From NCBI GenBank assembly GCA_004017535.1, contig SAJS01000012.1, positions 129,501 to 193,500 on the forward strand: a stretch of DNA of 64,000 nucleotides, in the 5' to 3' direction. Position numbers and translations under genes: made by a program. Source of the stretch: Mesorhizobium sp. Lineage in GTDB: Bacteria > Pseudomonadota > Alphaproteobacteria > Rhizobiales > Rhizobiaceae. The notes below the pieces were generated by a model. That model did no database searches, was not told the origin of the DNA, and saw nothing but the letters and a program-made list of their open reading frames with translations. This document shows positions 61,664-64,000 of the stretch, piece after piece; the stretch's first letter is position 1, and every line of letters begins with the position of its first letter.

Positions 61664-64000
61664 CTACTCCAGGTTCACCGTAACCGAAACCCGGCGGTTG
61701 GTGGAGTTCCCAGTTCGGCTATTTTCGTTTTCGGGCACCGCCGGCTCAAAGGTGCCGGCGCCCCGAACCAAGAGCAGTTCCGGAGCGACGCCGCGCTTGT
61801 TGAGAAGCGCGCGAACTGTCTCGGCGCGGGCAGCGCTGATCGAGGCGTTGGCCGTCTCACGGCCCGTCGTGTCCGAATGGCCGGTCAGCATGAACCGCGC
61901 TGTAACGCCTGCGTTGCGGGCACTTTCGGCGAACTCCTTCAACTGATCAGCCAATCTGTCGAGCACCGGCGTCTGCTCCGGTCCCGGGACAACTCTACCG
62001 GAGGAGAAGAAAATATCGGTCGTCTGGATGGCCTCTCTCAAATGATCAAGTTCTGCAAGATTTAGCTCGCGCAGCTGCGACACATCCAGAACCACTCCGT
62101 CCGCCGAAAGTTGATCGGCGGCGGCCTGCGCCCGGCTGATCCAGCCGGCTGGTGCCTCGCCCACGACAACGATGCGACCCTGGATGATCGAAAGCTGAAC
62201 CGATTTCGGCGGGGACAGCGACGCCGTCAGCCGCTTCACAACGAACTTCGGATCAAGACTCTGATAAAATTGCCACTGTGAATGAACGCGGGCGGGATCG
62301 ACCTGCGTTCCAGACAGCAGAGCTTGCGGGTCGGCGGCAAGAGGGTCTCTCAGACCGGAAATGTAAAAATCTCCGCCCCTCTCCGTTTGTTGGGCGACGA
62401 TTATTCCGGGTTGGGCCTCAAGTCGCGACACATAATATTGCCAATGCTCCGCCGCGCGCGCATCGGGGCTCACATCACGAACCTTGGAGATGTCGAACTC
62501 CGGCCCGCCTTCTGAAAGCTGTCTTGCCGCTGCGCGCGCCCGATCTATCCAGGTGTCGGGAGCCTCACCCTCGGCAATGATGCGGCCATTGACGATCGAA
62601 AGTCGTACTTTACCCAGCGGATACAGCAACGCTGTAAGCCGCTTCAACACGAAGCCCGGCTCGAGGCTCTGGTAGAATTGCCAGCTGGCATGAACGCGAG
62701 CGGGATCAACCTGCGTCCCGGACAGCAGTGACTGCGGGTCGACGGCAAGCGGGTCTCTCAGGCCGGTAACATAGAATTGGCCATCGCGCACATTCTGTTG
62801 GGCGACGATGATGCCGGGCTGCGTCTCCAGTCGCGACACATAGGCCTGCCAACGCTCCTCGGGGCTCACATCACGAACCCCGGAGATGTCGAAGACCGGG
62901 CCGCCGGCTGAAAGCTGCTGGGCGGCCGCACGCGCCCGGTTGATCCACGCGGTGGTGGCCTCGCCTGCGGCAACGATGCGATCATTGACGACTGAAAGCC
63001 GCACCGAATCCGGCGGCGCGAGCGACGCCGCCAGCCGATTCAGCACGAACCGCGGCTCAAGGCTCTGGTAGAATTGCCAGCTTGCATGAACGCGAGCGGG
63101 ATCGACCTGCGTGCCGGACAGCAGCGACTGCGGGTCGGCGGCAAGCGGGTCTCTCAGACCGGTAATATAGAATTGGCCGTCGCGGACATTCTGATCGGCG
63201 ACGATGATGCCAGGCTGAGCCTCCAGTCGCGACACATATGCCTGCCAGCGGTCCTCGGCGCTCACATCGCGGACCCCGGAGATGTCGAAGACCGGGCCGC
63301 CTGCGGAAAGGTGCTGGGCAGCGGCCCGCGCCCGGTTGATCCACGTGGTGGTCGCCTCACCCTCGGCGACGATGCGACCATCGACGACCGAGAGTCGTAT
63401 CGAATCCGGCGGCGCCAGCGACGCCGACAGCCGCTTCAGCACGAATTCCGGCTCGAGGCTCTGATAGAAGTGCCAGTTTGAATGAACGCGGGCGGAATCG
63501 ACCTCCGTTCCCGGCAGCAGCGACTGTGGGTCCGCGGCGAGCGGGTCTCTCAGGCCGGCGACATAGAACTCGCCGCCACTGGTTTTTTGGTCCGAAACGA
63601 CGATGCCCGGTTGGGCTGCCAGCCGCGACAGGTAGGACTGCCAGCGGTGTGCGGATTGCCAGGACAGAAAGAACCAGCCCCCCGCCACGATCAATGCCAG
63701 CAGGACCGCCGTCACCACCAGCCACGGAAATCCCTCTTTCGAATCCATGTGCTGCAGTTCGACGCAGGTCTGCAACTGCGTCTCCACGCCGGGCAACTGG
63801 GAACTATCGCCGTCGAACCGCTCCAGGGCCCGCGAGGATTCTTGATGGATGCGAAGCAGTACGTCGCGGATGACTTCATGCAGTTCCTCCGGAGGATTTC
63901 CCCGGATCACCGCAACCAGGGTCGCAAACTGTCCGACTTCCGACCAGAGGCGAAGTTCCCCAAACCGGATGGTGTCGAGGCCGCTGTTTTCCTTCTCTTT
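61664..64000 (-). CDS. Membrane protein with four tandem repeats and OmpA domain (cut by window edge)
   Basis: The frame is open to base 64000, so the N-terminus lies outside; the GTG at 63910 is internal (upstream residues include RFGELRLWSEVGQFATLVAV). Counting from 63910, one membrane helix at residues 62-83 (FPWLVVTAVLLALIVAGGWF) is followed by four repeats of 132-136 residues and a C-terminal OmpA/MotB-like domain: IFFSSGRVVPGPEQTPVLDR, then FMLTGHSDTTGRETANASIS and LLVRGAGTFEPAVPENENSR with NRRVSVTVN. The cytoplasmic part upstream of the helix probably faces the co-encoded GTPase, while the OmpA domain binds peptidoglycan. First visible gene of the operon with GTPase and cyclase. Confidence 0.88.
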   Translation of the reverse strand, partial: KEKENSGLDTIRFGELRLWSEVGQFATLVAVIRGNPPEELHEVIRDVLLRIHQESSRALERFDGDSSQLPGVETQLQTCVELQHMDSKEGFPWLVVTAVLLALIVAGGWFFLSWQSAHRWQSYLSRLAAQPGIVVSDQKTSGGEFYVAGLRDPLAADPQSLLPGTEVDSARVHSNWHFYQSLEPEFVLKRLSASLAPPDSIRLSVVDGRIVAEGEATTTWINRARAAAQHLSAGGPVFDISGVRDVSAEDRWQAYVSRLEAQPGIIVADQNVRDGQFYITGLRDPLAADPQSLLSGTQVDPARVHASWQFYQSLEPRFVLNRLAASLAPPDSVRLSVVNDRIVAAGEATTAWINRARAAAQQLSAGGPVFDISGVRDVSPEERWQAYVSRLETQPGIIVAQQNVRDGQFYVTGLRDPLAVDPQSLLSGTQVDPARVHASWQFYQSLEPGFVLKRLTALLYPLGKVRLSIVNGRIIAEGEAPDTWIDRARAAARQLSEGGPEFDISKVRDVSPDARAAEHWQYYVSRLEAQPGIIVAQQTERGGDFYISGLRDPLAADPQALLSGTQVDPARVHSQWQFYQSLDPKFVVKRLTASLSPPKSVQLSIIQGRIVVVGEAPAGWISRAQAAADQLSADGVVLDVSQLRELNLAELDHLREAIQTTDIFFSSGRVVPGPEQTPVLDRLADQLKEFAESARNAGVTARFMLTGHSDTTGRETANASISAARAETVRALLNKRGVAPELLLVRGAGTFEPAVPENENSRTGNSTNRRVSVTVNLE
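62074..63646. repeat. Four tandem 396-408 bp coding repeats
   Basis: Units begin at about 63646, 63250, 62854 and 62446 (RW/HW residues at repeat positions 89, 221, 353 and 489 of the frame counted from 63910). Repeats 2 and 3 are nearly identical in protein (QPGIIVA.Q, GLRDPLA.DPQSLLSGTQVD, RVHASWQFYQSLEP). Each ends in a BON-like half: VRLS..NGRI.A.GEA...WI.RARAAA.QLS.GG..FDIS.VRDV. Confidence 0.88.

Overview
The window is GC-rich, tightly packed alphaproteobacterial DNA. Several things point to a Rhizobiales chromosome, most likely Mesorhizobium-like: ATGA-type stop/start overlaps, an HWE-type histidine kinase, a PrtD-type type I secretion pair, and a short palindromic repeat family built on AGAGCAATTCCAGGAAA. 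That placement is inferred from gene content, not from a database search. No rRNA, tRNA or CRISPR array was seen.

Layout. (1) 1-11525 holds two converging operons. On the plus strand are a NAD-synthase-like protein (cut by the left edge), an asparagine synthetase, an acyl/aminoacyl-AMP ligase and an acyl carrier protein. On the minus strand are a sugar nucleotidyltransferase, a DegT aminotransferase, a small PglC-type phosphoglycosyltransferase, a LegB-type dehydratase, a secreted beta-propeller, a Wza-like export protein and a PrmC-like methyltransferase. (2) 11950-15203 holds regulators: a LuxR-type response regulator tail-to-tail with an HWE histidine kinase, then another LuxR-type protein. 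(3) 15539-27965 is the polysaccharide assembly locus, mostly minus strand: GT2, Wzx flippase, P-loop kinase, Wzc-like protein, a second asparagine synthetase, Wzy-like polymerase/ligase and GT4. It is interrupted by a plus-strand AT-rich methyltransferase, a 31-bp perfect inverted repeat and a frameshifted Wzc remnant. Together regions 1 and 3 supply most parts of a Wzx/Wzy exopolysaccharide pathway. (4) 28903-33886 has a secreted glycosidase-like RTX protein divergent from its probable type I exporter.

(5) 34759-37995 is a small recombinase element: a large serine recombinase with an abnormal C-terminus, two small accessory genes and a divergent XRE regulator. (6) 38376-45551 has a secreted protein, a lipase-like lipoprotein, a formylglycine-generating enzyme with its Tat-exported sulfatase, an outer-membrane barrel and an AraC regulator. 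Upstream of the AraC gene are a perfect FNR/FixK-type box and a duplicated palindromic block. (7) 46270-58259 has two paralogous MscS channels in the same orientation, enclosing two decayed IS110-family copies, a broken lytic transglycosylase and a three-gene glycosyltransferase operon. (8) 58501-64000 is a nucleotide-signalling region: one class III cyclase converges on an operon of OmpA-repeat protein (cut by the right edge), Ras-like small GTPase and second cyclase. This last operon is the strongest candidate for a little-described system.
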